Shown: positions 8,555 through 18,519 of the stretch, piece by piece
How positions within the stretch are numbered: position 1 is the stretch's first letter
Layout: every line of letters starts with the position of its first letter
Assembly (NCBI RefSeq): GCF_026157085.1
Contig: NZ_JANPVN010000001.1
Coordinates: 1,178,001 to 1,242,000, forward strand
Reading direction: 5' to 3'
Source: Sphingomicrobium arenosum
Lineage (GTDB): Bacteria > Pseudomonadota > Alphaproteobacteria > Sphingomonadales > Sphingomonadaceae
Length of the DNA: 64,000 nt
Notes under the pieces: generated by a model
Told to the model about the DNA's origin: nothing
Databases searched by the model: none
What the model saw: the letters and a program-made list of their open reading frames with translations, nothing else
Made by a program: the position numbers and the translations under genes

Positions 8555-9457
8555 TCAGCGCGGGCTATAGTCGGTCTCGCCCTTGAGGCTCTTGTACACC
8601 GCCTCGATGAACTTCGATGCGCTGATGAAGCCTTCTTCGACCGCATAGGGGGCGGTCAGCCCGCGCGCCTGGACCGTGTCGAGCGTCTCGCCCGCCGCAA
8701 TCCCTTCCGCCACCCCATCGCGGATCGCCACCAGCATGTCATGATATTCATGCAGGTCCGCATGGGTCGCGATCGGCCCATGGCCGGGGATCACCGTCCA
8801 GTCGCCGTCGATGGCATCGAGCGCGCCGCGCACCGCCGCGATCACGCCGTCGATCGATCCGCCCGCGCCAAGGTCGATGAACGGCCAGGTCGCATCCTTG
8901 AAATAGGTGTCCCCCATGTGGACCACCTTCTGATCTTCGAACCAGACGATGCTGTCGCCGTCGGTGTGCGCATGATGGACGTGCTGCACCCGGATGCGCT
9001 CGCCGTTCAGATGCATGTCCATCTCGCTGTCGAAGGTGACGACGGGGATGCGCATCCATTCCTCCGCGCTCGCCTCGCCCGCGTCGGCGGCCTCGGCCAC
9101 TTCCTGCGCGATGCGGGTGCGCGCGTTGCGATGCGCGACCACATGGCCGCCCGCCATCCGCATCCGCTCGTTCGCGCCACTATGGTCGCCATGATAATGG
9201 GTGTTGACGACAAAGCTCAGCGGCGCATCGCTCAGCCCCTCGATCGCCGCCACCAAGGCGTCGCCGGTGCGGTCATATTTGTCGTCGATCAGGACGAGCC
9301 CTTCCTCGCCCCGGTGCAGCGCCACATTGCCGCCCGGCCCGAACAGCACGCACAGCGCCTCGCTGAGGCACTGGCTGGTGATGTCATTGTTCTGCGCGGC
9401 AGCGGGCGCGGCGAGCATGGTGGCGGCCATCAGACCGGCGAGAAGCGGAAAACGCAT
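8555..9457 (-). CDS. Exported MBL-fold metallo-hydrolase
   Basis: Predicted periplasmic metallo-beta-lactamase-fold hydrolase, 300 residues, with a cleavable signal peptide (residues 1-21, ending AAPAAAQ). The metal motif THYHGDHSG supplies His87, His89, Asp91 and His92; a second metal His follows in the VQHVHHAHTDGD segment and another in VIPGHGP. Such proteins include class B lactamases, glyoxalase II-like enzymes and quinoprotein-relay hydrolases; the substrate cannot be read from sequence. It ends convergently with the phytochrome gene and follows dnaJ on the same strand after about 70 bp. Confidence 0.8.
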   Translation of the reverse strand: MRFPLLAGLMAATMLAAPAAAQNNDITSQCLSEALCVLFGPGGNVALHRGEEGLVLIDDKYDRTGDALVAAIEGLSDAPLSFVVNTHYHGDHSGANERMRMAGGHVVAHRNARTRIAQEVAEAADAGEASAEEWMRIPVVTFDSEMDMHLNGERIRVQHVHHAHTDGDSIVWFEDQKVVHMGDTYFKDATWPFIDLGAGGSIDGVIAAVRGALDAIDGDWTVIPGHGPIATHADLHEYHDMLVAIRDGVAEGIAAGETLDTVQARGLTAPYAVEEGFISASKFIEAVYKSLKGETDYSPR

Positions 9458-9530
9458 GGATGGTCCCCTGTTGTTACCTCACCCCAACAACAGCCGATCG
9501 CACGCGGTTCCGCCAGCCTCTCCCTTGGGC

Positions 9531-10664
9531 CTAGCCCTCGAACATTTCCTTGATACGACCGAAGAAGCCCTTGGTCGCCGGACATTCGTCGCCCGTCTCG
9601 GTGGCGCGGAACTCCTCGAGCAATTCCTTCTGTTTCTTCGACAGCTTGACCGGTGTCTCGACATGGACCCGCGCGATCATGTCGCCGCGACCCGTCTGGT
9701 TCACAACCGTCATGCCAGCCCCGCGCTTTTGCAGCACTTCGCCCGACTGGATGCCGGGCTTGATCTTGAAGGCAACCGCATTGCCATCGACGCCGGGCAC
9801 CTCGACCTCGCCGCCCAGGGCCGCCGTGGTGAAGCTGACCGGCACCTCGGCGACCAGCGCCGAACCGTCGCGTGCGAAAATGGGATGCCGCGCCATATGC
9901 ACGAACAGGTAGAGATCGCCGCCCGGCGCGCCCCGCACGCCCGCCTCGCCCTCGCCGGCCACGCGGATGCGATTGCCCTCGTCCACGCCCGCCGGGATAT
10001 CGACCGACAGCTTGCGCTTCTTGAGCATGCGCCCTTCGCCGTTGCAGTGGGTGCACGGATCGGCGACCATCTGCCCCGTCCCGTTGCACGCCGCGCAGCC
10101 GCGCTCGACGAGGAAGAAGCCCTGCTGGGCGCGCACCTTGCCCGCACCGCCGCAGGTCTCGCACGTCACCGGCTTCGAGGTCCCGGCCGAGCCATTGCCC
10201 TCGCACGGCACGCACGGCGCCATCGCCTCGATGGTGATCGTCTTCTCGGTGCCCGCGAAGGCTTCCTCGAGTGTCAGGTCGAGATCGTAGCGCAAATCCG
10301 CGCCGCGTCCCGGCGAAGGCCGCGCGCGACCGCGCCCGGCCGCGCCCGCCATCTCGCCGAAGATCGAGGAGAAGATATCGGAGAAATCGGCGCCCGCGCC
10401 GCCGCCGCCAAACGGATTGCCTCCGCCCGGCCCACCGCCCTCGAAGGCGGCCTTGCCGAAGCGGTCGTAGGCGGCGCGCTTCTGCGGATCCTTGAGGACG
10501 TCATAGGCCTCGTTGATCTGTTTGAAGCGCTGCTCCTTGTCGCTGCAGCCATTGTGGCGGTCGGGATGGCAGTCCATCGCCGCCTTGCGATAGGCGCGCT
10601 TGATCTCGCCGGCATCGGCGCCGCGCTCGACCCCCAGAAGGTCGTAATAGTCGGTATCGGCCAT
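9531..10664 (-). CDS. dnaJ: Chaperone DnaJ (Hsp40)
   Basis: Co-chaperone that stimulates DnaK ATPase and hands over unfolded clients. 377 residues: J-domain with HPD at 33-35, Gly/Phe-rich linker (GGGPGGGNPFGGGG), a zinc-finger region with four CxxCxGxG repeats (CVPCEGNG, CETCGGAG, CAACNGTG, CTHCNGEG), and the C-terminal client-binding domains. The ATG at 10664 is chosen over an adjacent TTG. It lies 66 bp after dnaK, with a hairpin between them that may trim or attenuate the transcript. Confidence 0.98.
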   Translation of the reverse strand: MADTDYYDLLGVERGADAGEIKRAYRKAAMDCHPDRHNGCSDKEQRFKQINEAYDVLKDPQKRAAYDRFGKAAFEGGGPGGGNPFGGGGAGADFSDIFSSIFGEMAGAAGRGRARPSPGRGADLRYDLDLTLEEAFAGTEKTITIEAMAPCVPCEGNGSAGTSKPVTCETCGGAGKVRAQQGFFLVERGCAACNGTGQMVADPCTHCNGEGRMLKKRKLSVDIPAGVDEGNRIRVAGEGEAGVRGAPGGDLYLFVHMARHPIFARDGSALVAEVPVSFTTAALGGEVEVPGVDGNAVAFKIKPGIQSGEVLQKRGAGMTVVNQTGRGDMIARVHVETPVKLSKKQKELLEEFRATETGDECPATKGFFGRIKEMFEG

Positions 10665-10691
10665 CAATCGGTCCCACCCCGGACTTGCAAA

Positions 10692-10721
10692 GGCGCCGTC
10701 CTCGGATAAGAGAACGGCGCC
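10692..10721 (-). terminator. Hairpin between dnaK and dnaJ
   Basis: On the minus strand GGCGCCGT and ACGGCGCC form an 8-bp perfect stem with a 14-base loop, followed by TTTGC. The short T-run makes it a weak terminator or an RNA-processing/stabilising hairpin, which would give more dnaK than dnaJ mRNA. Confidence 0.5.
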
Positions 10722-10730
10722 CGCATGGCC

Positions 10731-12671
<1,941 letters not shown>

Positions 12672-12736
12672 TCAGTTTCCCTCTCTGATGCGCCCCGTTT
12701 CCCCGTGGGGCGTTGTCGAAAAATGGTTCGATCGCG

Positions 12737-12764
12737 ATATAGGGAGGGCTTTCACGCTGACAAG
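12737..12764 (-). promoter_or_regulatory. Predicted RpoH (sigma-32) promoter of dnaK
   Basis: Minus strand CTTGTC (12764-12759) and CCTATAT (12743-12737) with a 15-base spacer, about 65 bases before the dnaK ATG. This fits the general alphaproteobacterial RpoH pattern (CTTG near -35, CC-AT-rich near -10). The 5' UTR also has a CGCCCC/GGGGCG hairpin at about 12691-12712. Confidence 0.5.
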
Positions 12765-12930
12765 GGATGACGCTTTTTTGACGGCGCAGGTCGTTGAAAC
12801 GACAGCATTTTTCGACCAACCGGAATGCACCGCTACGGGCTTTGTGCTATATCGGCGGCTCGACTGGACGTTCGTTTCATCACCCCGCCAGCCGATCGTT
12901 CTTCAACGCTTGAAAGAGGAGACGGTCACC

Positions 12931-13212
12931 ATGGCCCAACAAGGAACAGTCACCGCGTATAACGACACCCACCGCTGCGGGGTCATCACCTGCGCGGATG
13001 GCAGCGAGATGCGCGTCGAACCGCGCGACCTCGATGCCTCGGGGCTCGATCACCTGACCCGCAATTGCAAGGTGACGTTCGATCCCGCGATCGATGCCGA
13101 AGGCCGTATCCACGCGCAGCGCATCACGCAATTGCAGGATCCCACCATCGTCGCGGGCCGCACCGCATCGATGGCGCAGCTTCACGCCGCCGGGTTCAAT
13201 TCGATCTTCTGA
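12931..13212 (+). CDS. Small cold-shock-domain-like protein
   Basis: 93-residue protein with a strong ribosome site (AAAGAGGAG before ATG). Its first half, GTVTAYNDTHRCGVITCADG, follows the pattern of a cold-shock domain (G-V-K-x-Y-N-x-x-x-G-F-I), but the RNP1 aromatics are largely replaced (Cys and Val instead of Phe). The C-terminal half (IHAQRITQLQDP...GFNSIF) is unlike CspA. It may be a diverged OB-fold nucleic-acid binder; that is inference. It is divergent from dnaK with a 259-bp spacer and stands alone, facing fabG. Confidence 0.72.
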   Translation: MAQQGTVTAYNDTHRCGVITCADGSEMRVEPRDLDASGLDHLTRNCKVTFDPAIDAEGRIHAQRITQLQDPTIVAGRTASMAQLHAAGFNSIF

Positions 13213-13299
13213 CGCCAGATGGGGTCGGGGCGCCCCGACCCCGTCGATCCTGTCGCGCCAAGGCGCGCAGGCCGTCCGCGTCGCCTCGGCTCTCGAGGC

Positions 13300-14037
13300 T
13301 CAGACCATCGCCATCCCGCCGTTCACGTGCAGCGTCTGGCCGGTCATATAGCCGGCCTCGTCGCTGGCGAGATAGGCGACCGCTGCGCCGATATCGTCGC
13401 CCGAGCCCATCTTGCCCATCGGGATCTTCGACAGGATCGTTTCCTTCTGCTTGTCGTCCAATGCATCGGTCATGGCCGAGGTCATGAAGCCCGGCGCCAC
13501 GCAATTCACCGTGATATTCCGGCTCGCCACTTCCTGCGCGAGGCTCTTCGACATGCCGACAAGACCCGCCTTGGCGGCGACATAATTCATTTGCCCGGGA
13601 TTGCCCGTCTGGCCGACCACCGAGCTGATGTTGACGATCCGCCCGCCGCGCGCGCGCATCATCGGCTTCACCGCCGCGCGCATCAGTCGGAAGGCCGCCT
13701 CGAGGTTGACCTTGATGACGTCGTTCCACTCGTCATCCTTCATCCGCATCGCCAGATTGTCGCGCGTGATGCCGGCATTGTTGACGAGGATGTCGAGCTT
13801 GCCGAGCTTCTCCACGGCGGCAGGCACCAGCCCGTCGACCGCATCCGCATCGGACAGGTTGCACAGCAGCGCGACATGATCGCCGCCCAGTTCATCGGCG
13901 AATGCCTGCAGCTTGGCCTCGTTCGACCCCGACAGCGCGATCCGCGCGCCCTGCGCGCGCAGCGCCTTGGCGATCGCCGAGCCCAGACCACCGGAAGCGC
14001 CCGTCAGCAGCGCGGTTTTTCCTTCGAGTGAGAACAT
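13300..14037 (-). CDS. fabG: 3-oxoacyl-ACP reductase
   Basis: NADPH-dependent reductase of the fatty-acid elongation cycle; classical SDR of 245 residues. Cofactor motif TGASGGLG at 12-19, NNAG at 86-89, catalytic Ser139, Tyr152 and Lys156, and the C-terminal TGQTLHVNGGMAM typical of FabG. The start overlaps the fabD stop (TAATG), showing translational coupling within a fabD-fabG operon. The acyl carrier protein gene that often follows is not found next to it here. Confidence 0.96.
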   Translation of the reverse strand: MFSLEGKTALLTGASGGLGSAIAKALRAQGARIALSGSNEAKLQAFADELGGDHVALLCNLSDADAVDGLVPAAVEKLGKLDILVNNAGITRDNLAMRMKDDEWNDVIKVNLEAAFRLMRAAVKPMMRARGGRIVNISSVVGQTGNPGQMNYVAAKAGLVGMSKSLAQEVASRNITVNCVAPGFMTSAMTDALDDKQKETILSKIPMGKMGSGDDIGAAVAYLASDEAGYMTGQTLHVNGGMAMV

Positions 14038-14960
14038 TAGATTTCCTTCGCAAACGCTTCGAGGTCGGCCATCGTCACCAGGCTCGTCGCCTGTGCATCG
14101 GGCACGATCTTCTTGACCATGGGGGCGACGACCTTGCCGCCCACCTCGACGAAATGGGTCACGCCCTGTTCGGCCATATAGGCCACGCTCTCGCGCCAGC
14201 GCACCCGGCCCGTCACCTGCTCGACCAGCTGGCTGAGGATTGCCGGCGCTTCCGAGGAGGCTTCAGCGGTCACGTTCGCCACCAACGGCACCGACGGCGC
14301 GACCGGCTTATGCTCGGACAGCGCCACCGCCATGCGGTCGCCTGCGGGGCGCATCAGCGAACAATGGAAGGGCGCCGAAACGGGCAGCAGGATCGCCCGC
14401 TTGGCACCCATTTCCTTGGCGCGCTCGACCACTCGTGCGATCGCATCGGCATGGCCCGACAGCACCACCTGGCCCGGATCGTTATCATTGGCGACCTCGC
14501 ACACCTGCCCCTCGGCGCAGGCCTCGGCGATCTCCTGTGCCTTGGCGATATCGACCCCGAGCAGCGCCGCCATCGCGCCGACGCCGACCGGCACCGCTTC
14601 CTGCATGGCATTGCCGCGAATACGCAAGAGCTTGGCCGTCTCGGCCAGCCCGAAGCTGCCCGCGCCGCACAGCGCCGAATATTCGCCGAGGCTGTGGCCG
14701 GCCACGAACGCCGCCTTGTCGGCAAGGTCGATCCCGCTGGCCCGCAGCACGGCGATCGAATGCGCCATGATCGCGGGCTGGGCATTGGCGGTCATGGTGA
14801 GATCGTCGGCCGGCCCTTCGGCCATCAACGCGAACAATCGCTGCGACAGCGCCTCGTCGACCTCGGCGAAGGTGTCGCGCGCGGCGGTGCTGGCCTGCGC
14901 CAGTTCCACGCCCATGCCGACCTTCTGGCTACCCTGTCCGGGAAAGATGAAAGCGTACAT
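14037..14960 (-). CDS. fabD: Malonyl-CoA:ACP transacylase
   Basis: Loads malonate from CoA onto acyl carrier protein for fatty-acid synthesis. 307 residues, with the N-terminal FPGQGSQ motif at 6-12 and the nucleophile Ser90 in GHSLGEYSAL; the partner His is expected in the PFHCSLM segment. GGAGG precedes the ATG by about 7 bases. First gene of a two-gene operon with fabG. The 185-bp upstream gap is shared with the divergent outer-membrane protein gene. Confidence 0.97.
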   Translation of the reverse strand: MYAFIFPGQGSQKVGMGVELAQASTAARDTFAEVDEALSQRLFALMAEGPADDLTMTANAQPAIMAHSIAVLRASGIDLADKAAFVAGHSLGEYSALCGAGSFGLAETAKLLRIRGNAMQEAVPVGVGAMAALLGVDIAKAQEIAEACAEGQVCEVANDNDPGQVVLSGHADAIARVVERAKEMGAKRAILLPVSAPFHCSLMRPAGDRMAVALSEHKPVAPSVPLVANVTAEASSEAPAILSQLVEQVTGRVRWRESVAYMAEQGVTHFVEVGGKVVAPMVKKIVPDAQATSLVTMADLEAFAKEI

Positions 14961-15065
14961 CGAATGTCCTCCCTGTTGCCGCCTCGCCTAGAAGGCGCCG
15001 CGACACGGCGCAAGACCGCCGCGCGCCGAAAATTCCGCTTGGAACTTCGCTCGCTTTGGACCATT

Positions 15066-15122
15066 GGACCGGCTCAACAGGGGGAATTGATGCGGTCCGG
15101 CACCCAACGCCGGGCCGTTTTT
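15066..15122 (+). promoter_or_regulatory. Attenuator-like leader of the 15.1 kb outer-membrane protein gene
   Basis: The arm CGGTCCGGC (15093-15101) can pair with GCCGGGCCG (15109-15117), followed by TTTTT (15118-15122): an intrinsic-terminator shape. The same arm can instead pair with GGACCG (15066-15071). The two structures exclude each other. No upstream plus-strand gene needs a terminator here, so control of the downstream gene is the likely role. The transcription start is unknown, so the first arm may not be transcribed. Confidence 0.45.
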
Positions 15123-15128
15123 GCGTAG
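15090..15128 (+). CDS. Candidate 12-residue leader peptide
   Basis: ATG at 15090 is preceded by AGGGGGAATTG, a near-ideal ribosome site, and opens a 12-codon frame (MRSGTQRRAVFA) ending in TAG at 15126-15128. The frame lies across the terminator-shaped hairpin, so a translating ribosome would melt it. It ends 17 bases before the outer-membrane protein ATG. It may be a leader peptide or chance; no run of regulatory codons is seen apart from two adjacent Arg. Confidence 0.35.
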   Translation: MRSGTQRRAVFA

Positions 15129-15145
15129 TTAAAGGACTGAATTAA

Positions 15146-15742
15146 ATGAAGAAGATCATGTTTGCCACCGCCGCTGCGGCCGCCGCGCTTGCCGCCACCC
15201 CGGCCGCCGCCCAGAGCAGCGACACCGAAGTCTATGTCGGCGCCAGCCTCGGCTACCACCAGATCGACGAGATCGACTTCAACGAGATCGGTCTCGACGC
15301 CACCACCGACATCGACGGCATCACCTACGGCGCCTTTGCCGGCGTGACCCTGCCGACCGAAGGCAATATGGTCCTCGGCCTCGAAGGCAACTTCAACCTC
15401 GGCAACAACAGCATCGACAGCGAATATGGCTTCAGCGGCCTGATCGGCACCCGCGTCGGCGGCGGCAAGGTCTACCTGCGCGGTGGCTATCAGTGGGTCG
15501 ACCTCGACACCAACGACATCTTCAACGATGTCGCCGACGACCTCGCGCTCACCCCCGCCGAGCGTGAAGAGCTGATCGACCTCGGCGACGACGCCCTCGA
15601 CGGCAGCGACGTCGGCCATGGCTATCTCGTCGGCATCGGCGGCGACTTCGGTCTCGGCGGCGGCGCCTTCGTGCGCGCGAACCTCGACACCATCGAGTTC
15701 GACACCATCCGCCTGACCACCGGCGTCGGCTTCGCCTTCTAA
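15146..15742 (+). CDS. Outer-membrane beta-barrel protein (OmpA-like/OMP_b-brl type)
   Basis: 198 residues with a classical signal peptide (MKKIMFATAAAAAALAATPAAAQ) and a mature part made of alternating hydrophobic and polar stretches, consistent with an eight-stranded barrel. It ends in Phe (GVGFAF), the usual C-terminal signature for BAM-dependent insertion. Acidic loops (DIFNDVADDLALTPAEREELIDLGDDALDG) are prominent. No OmpA peptidoglycan-binding domain follows. A strong terminator lies 26 bp after the stop. Function beyond a small outer-membrane barrel is unknown. Confidence 0.8.
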   Translation: MKKIMFATAAAAAALAATPAAAQSSDTEVYVGASLGYHQIDEIDFNEIGLDATTDIDGITYGAFAGVTLPTEGNMVLGLEGNFNLGNNSIDSEYGFSGLIGTRVGGGKVYLRGGYQWVDLDTNDIFNDVADDLALTPAEREELIDLGDDALDGSDVGHGYLVGIGGDFGLGGGAFVRANLDTIEFDTIRLTTGVGFAF

Positions 15743-15768
15743 GGCACCGACTTTCGGGACAAGAAGAA

Positions 15769-15805
15769 GGGGCCGGGTGGCATCGCGCCGCCCGGCCCCT
15801 TTTTT
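15769..15805 (+). terminator. Intrinsic terminator after the outer-membrane protein gene
   Basis: 13-bp stem (GGGGCCGGGTGGC with GCCGCCCGGCCCC, one G-U pair), a 5-base loop and six Ts. Confidence 0.9.
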
Positions 15806-15831
15806 GTCGCCGCGCCCTGGGCGCCGCGCGA

Positions 15832-16596
15832 TCAATGCGTGGTCATGCCGCCGTCGACGAAATATTCGCTGGCCGTCACATAGGCCGCATCGTCCGACAG
15901 CAGGAAGGCCGCGACCGCCGCCACTTCATCGCTATTGCCGAAGCGTCCGAGGATCGTCGATTTCTTGATGCGCTCGGCCATCTCCTGCTTTTCCTCGTCG
16001 CTCATCCCCCCCGACTTGTCCGAATAGACATCGAGGAAGCCGGTATCGATCGGCCCCGGCGCGATCGAATTGACGCGGATACCGCGCGGCCCGAGTTCGC
16101 GCGCCCAGCTCTTGGAAAAGGCGTTCATCGCCGCCTTGGTCGCGGCATAGACCGCCCCGCCCGGCATCCCCGTATAAGGCGCCACCGACGAGGTCAGCAG
16201 CACGCCCGCCCCGTCGTTCAGCTTGCCCGAAAGCTGTGTCATCTGCAGCACCGGCCCGAGGTTGTTCACGTGCACCATCTTTTCGAACATTTCCTTGTCG
16301 GTACCGTCGATCGGGGTCTGCGCGCCAAAGCCCGCGTTGAGGAACAAACCATCCAATCCGCCCATCTTGTCGACCTTTTCGGCCAGCTCTTTCGCCGCTT
16401 CCGGATCGGACGCGTCGTTTCGAAGAACGAGGCTCGCATCGGGAAGCTCGCGCCCGGCTTGGTCGAGATGTTCCTGGCTCGTGCCGGTGACCGCCACCTC
16501 GCCGCCTTCCGCGACGATCCGCTTGGCGGTCGCCAGCCCGATGCCATTGGTGCCGCCGGTGATGAGGATGCGCTTGCCGTCGAAGCGATTGGCCAT
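15832..16596 (-). CDS. SDR family oxidoreductase
   Basis: Classical short-chain dehydrogenase, 254 residues. Cofactor motif TGGTNGIG (13-20), NAG at 87-89, catalytic Ser137, Tyr150 and Lys154, and a C-terminal SEYFVDGGMTTH. TGTS after beta-2 leaves coenzyme choice open, and the substrate is not predictable. The ATG at 16596 follows GGAG by 8 bases; an upstream start adding 13 residues is not supported. It is monocistronic: a terminator separates it from the convergent barrel gene, and the ribosomal operon is divergent. Confidence 0.85.
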   Translation of the reverse strand: MANRFDGKRILITGGTNGIGLATAKRIVAEGGEVAVTGTSQEHLDQAGRELPDASLVLRNDASDPEAAKELAEKVDKMGGLDGLFLNAGFGAQTPIDGTDKEMFEKMVHVNNLGPVLQMTQLSGKLNDGAGVLLTSSVAPYTGMPGGAVYAATKAAMNAFSKSWARELGPRGIRVNSIAPGPIDTGFLDVYSDKSGGMSDEEKQEMAERIKKSTILGRFGNSDEVAAVAAFLLSDDAAYVTASEYFVDGGMTTH

Positions 16597-16750
16597 GGAA
16601 ATTCTCCGTTGATGTGAAAGGGTTCGCAAACGCAACCCGTCCTGTCTTGTCCCCGTTCCGCCCTTCCCTCAGCCATGCGACCAAGCGCTTGCATTTTCGG
16701 ACCATTCCCGTCATAGGCGCCCCCGCAAGCCCTGCAGGCGGAAGCGATTC

Positions 16751-16792
16751 CCCCTGCCCGGCTGGCATGAATGCAGAAGACAGCCGGAGGGG
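16751..16792 (+). promoter_or_regulatory. Structured leader upstream of rpsF (candidate S6:S18 autoregulatory site)
   Basis: CCCCT + CCGGCTG (16751-16764, with a two-base GC bulge) pair with CAGCCGG + AGGGG (16781-16792), giving a 12-bp stem with a 16-base loop about 50 bases before the rpsF ATG. A structured S6:S18-binding element is known upstream of rpsF in many bacteria; whether this stem matches that motif was not tested. Confidence 0.4.
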
Positions 16793-16842
16793 TGGTACGC
16801 ATGGTGCGGCCATCAGCGATCGGCCAACATGAGAGAATTGAT

Positions 16843-17202
16843 ATGGCTCTTTACGAGCATATCTTCCTCGCGCGTCAGGACCTTGCGCAAGCACAGGTCG
16901 ACACCCTGACGGAAGACGCCGGGAAGATCATCGCCGACAATGGCGGCAAGGTCGTCGAGACCGAAAACTGGGGCCTCAAGAGCCTCGCCTACAAGATCCA
17001 GAAGAACCGCAAGGCGCATTTCGTGATGCTGCGGCTCGACACGCCCCCCGCGGCGGTCGAAGAGCTGGAACGCCAGACCCGCATCAACGAAGACGTGGTT
17101 CGCTACATGACCATCCGCGTCGACGCGCATGAAGACGGCCCGTCCGTCCAGCTGCGCAAGAACGAGCGCGACACCCGTCGCGGCAAGAAGGAGCGCAACT
17201 AA
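16843..17202 (+). CDS. rpsF: 30S ribosomal protein S6
   Basis: Small-subunit protein that pairs with S18 on the platform. 119 residues beginning [14 protein letters not shown], with the S6 core ending near [10 protein letters not shown] and a charged Lys/Arg-rich tail ([15 protein letters not shown]). The ATG follows GAGAG. The stop overlaps the rpsR start by one base (TAATG), the standard rpsF-rpsR-rplI order. Confidence 0.97.
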   Translation: MALYEHIFLARQDLAQAQVDTLTEDAGKIIADNGGKVVETENWGLKSLAYKIQKNRKAHFVMLRLDTPPAAVEELERQTRINEDVVRYMTIRVDAHEDGPSVQLRKNERDTRRGKKERN

Positions 17203-17426
17203 TGGCCCGTCCGTTCTTCCGCCGTCGCAAGTCCTGCCCCTTCTCGGGCAATGACGCGCCCGTCATCGATTACAAGGACACGCGCCTGCTCTCGGGTTTC
17301 ATCTCCGAGCGTGGCAAGATCGTCCCCTCCCGCATCACCGCAGTGTCGGCCAAGAAGCAGCGCGAACTCGCCAAGGCGATCAAGCGTGCGCGTCACATCG
17401 GCCTGCTGCCCTACGTCGTTAAGTAA
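17202..17426 (+). CDS. rpsR: 30S ribosomal protein S18
   Basis: 74-residue basic protein of the small-subunit platform. The conserved core [23 protein letters not shown] is present, followed by the [20 protein letters not shown] helix that binds S6 and 16S rRNA. One-base overlap with rpsF; rplI follows after 11 bases. Contains a single Cys (KSCPFSG), so no zinc site. Confidence 0.98.
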   Translation: MARPFFRRRKSCPFSGNDAPVIDYKDTRLLSGFISERGKIVPSRITAVSAKKQRELAKAIKRARHIGLLPYVVK

Positions 17427-17437
17427 GGAGAACCATC

Positions 17438-18118
17438 ATGGACGTGATCCTGCTTGAACGCGTCGAGAAGCTCGGCGGCATCGGCGACGTCGTGACCGTC
17501 AAGAACGGTTATGCGCGCAACTTCCTGCTTCCCAACAAGAAGGCCCTTCGCGCCAATGCCGCGAACAAGGCCGTCTTCGAAGCCAACCGCGAGAAGATCG
17601 AAAAGGAAAACGCCGAGAAGCGCGACGTCGCCTCGGCCGAAGCCAAGAAGATCGACGGCACCACCGTCGTGCTCATCCGCCAGGCCTCGAACACCGGCCA
17701 GCTCTACGGTTCGGTCTCGACCCGTGACATGGTCGCCGGCCTCGAGGAAGAAGGCCACAAGGTCGAGAAGAGCCAGGTCCAGCTCCTGCGCCCGATCAAG
17801 ACCATCGGCATGCACGACGTCACCGTGACGCTCCACCCGGAAGTCAGCGTGACCGTCAAGGCCAATGTCGCCCGTTCGCCCGAAGAGGCCGAACTGCAGG
17901 CGCAGGGCGTCGACATCATCCAGCAGATGTATGAAGACGAACAGGCCGAACTGGCCGGCAACGCGCTCGAACCCGACAGCGAGGACGAAGGCGCCCTCGA
18001 ACCGGGTCAGGTCGTCGCCGAAGACGGTTCAATCGAAGCAGCCGAAGGCGACACCGCCGAAGCCGCTGCCCCGGAAGCCGAGGAGGCTGCCGACGAAGAC
18101 AAGAGCGAAGAAGAGTAA
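17438..18118 (+). CDS. rplI: 50S ribosomal protein L9 with acidic C-terminal extension
   Basis: Large-subunit protein with an N-terminal domain bound to 23S rRNA, a long helix and a C-terminal domain. The first 150 residues follow the family: signature GDVVTVKNGYARNFLLPNKKA near 14-35, the helix to about 80, and the C-domain to LHPEVSVTVKANVARS. A further 75 or so residues then follow, almost all Glu, Asp, Ala and Pro, ending DEDKSEEE. Total 226 against about 150 in most bacteria. A terminator lies 38 bp after the stop. AAGGAG precedes the ATG. Confidence 0.97.
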   Translation: MDVILLERVEKLGGIGDVVTVKNGYARNFLLPNKKALRANAANKAVFEANREKIEKENAEKRDVASAEAKKIDGTTVVLIRQASNTGQLYGSVSTRDMVAGLEEEGHKVEKSQVQLLRPIKTIGMHDVTVTLHPEVSVTVKANVARSPEEAELQAQGVDIIQQMYEDEQAELAGNALEPDSEDEGALEPGQVVAEDGSIEAAEGDTAEAAAPEAEEAADEDKSEEE

Positions 18119-18156
18119 GCGCTTCACGCTTTTCGTCCTTCGGGCACGAGAAACAA

Positions 18157-18187
18157 GGGCCGTCCGGGCAACCGGGCGGCCCTTTTC
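18157..18187 (+). terminator. Terminator of the rpsF-rpsR-rplI operon
   Basis: GGGCCGTCCGG pairs with CCGGGCGGCCC (one G-U) and is followed by TTTTC. Confidence 0.85.
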
Positions 18188-18260
18188 TTTTGCCGCCCCG
18201 CCCCTGCGTCGGAACGCCCCTGCGCCGCTCCTCGTTGACAAGGGGAAAGGAGCCCAGAGC

Positions 18261-18428
18261 ATGAGCAATGAAAAAGACAAGGAACGCCTGTCCAACGAGC
18301 GCGCTGCCGCGCTGTCGGATGCCGATCGCATCGACGCGATGACCACCGAGAATTTCGACGCGCCGACCTATCAGAAGTCGGGACAGGGCGGCCCCCGCGC
18401 CGGCCTCGCCGCTGACGAAGAAGAATAG
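18261..18428 (+). CDS. Small acidic hypothetical protein
   Basis: 55 residues, with a good ribosome site (AAAGGAG) and typical third-position GC. No membrane span or Cys; rich in Asp, Glu, Lys and Arg (MSNEKDKERLSNERAAAL...AADEEE), so probably soluble and partly disordered. It is flanked by terminators on both sides and so is its own transcript. I do not recognise a family. Confidence 0.7.
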   Translation: MSNEKDKERLSNERAAALSDADRIDAMTTENFDAPTYQKSGQGGPRAGLAADEEE

Positions 18429-18452
18429 AGTCGATCATCGACCCGCGGACAA

Positions 18453-18488
18453 GGGGCCGGGGTGCAGCGATGCGCCCCGGCCCCTTTT
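18453..18488 (+). terminator. Terminator after the 55-residue protein gene
   Basis: Perfect 10-bp stem GGGGCCGGGG/CCCCGGCCCC, 12-base loop, then TTTTC. Confidence 0.85.
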
Positions 18489-18519
18489 CTTTGCGCCGCC
18501 CCCGGCACGCGCGTCGTGG

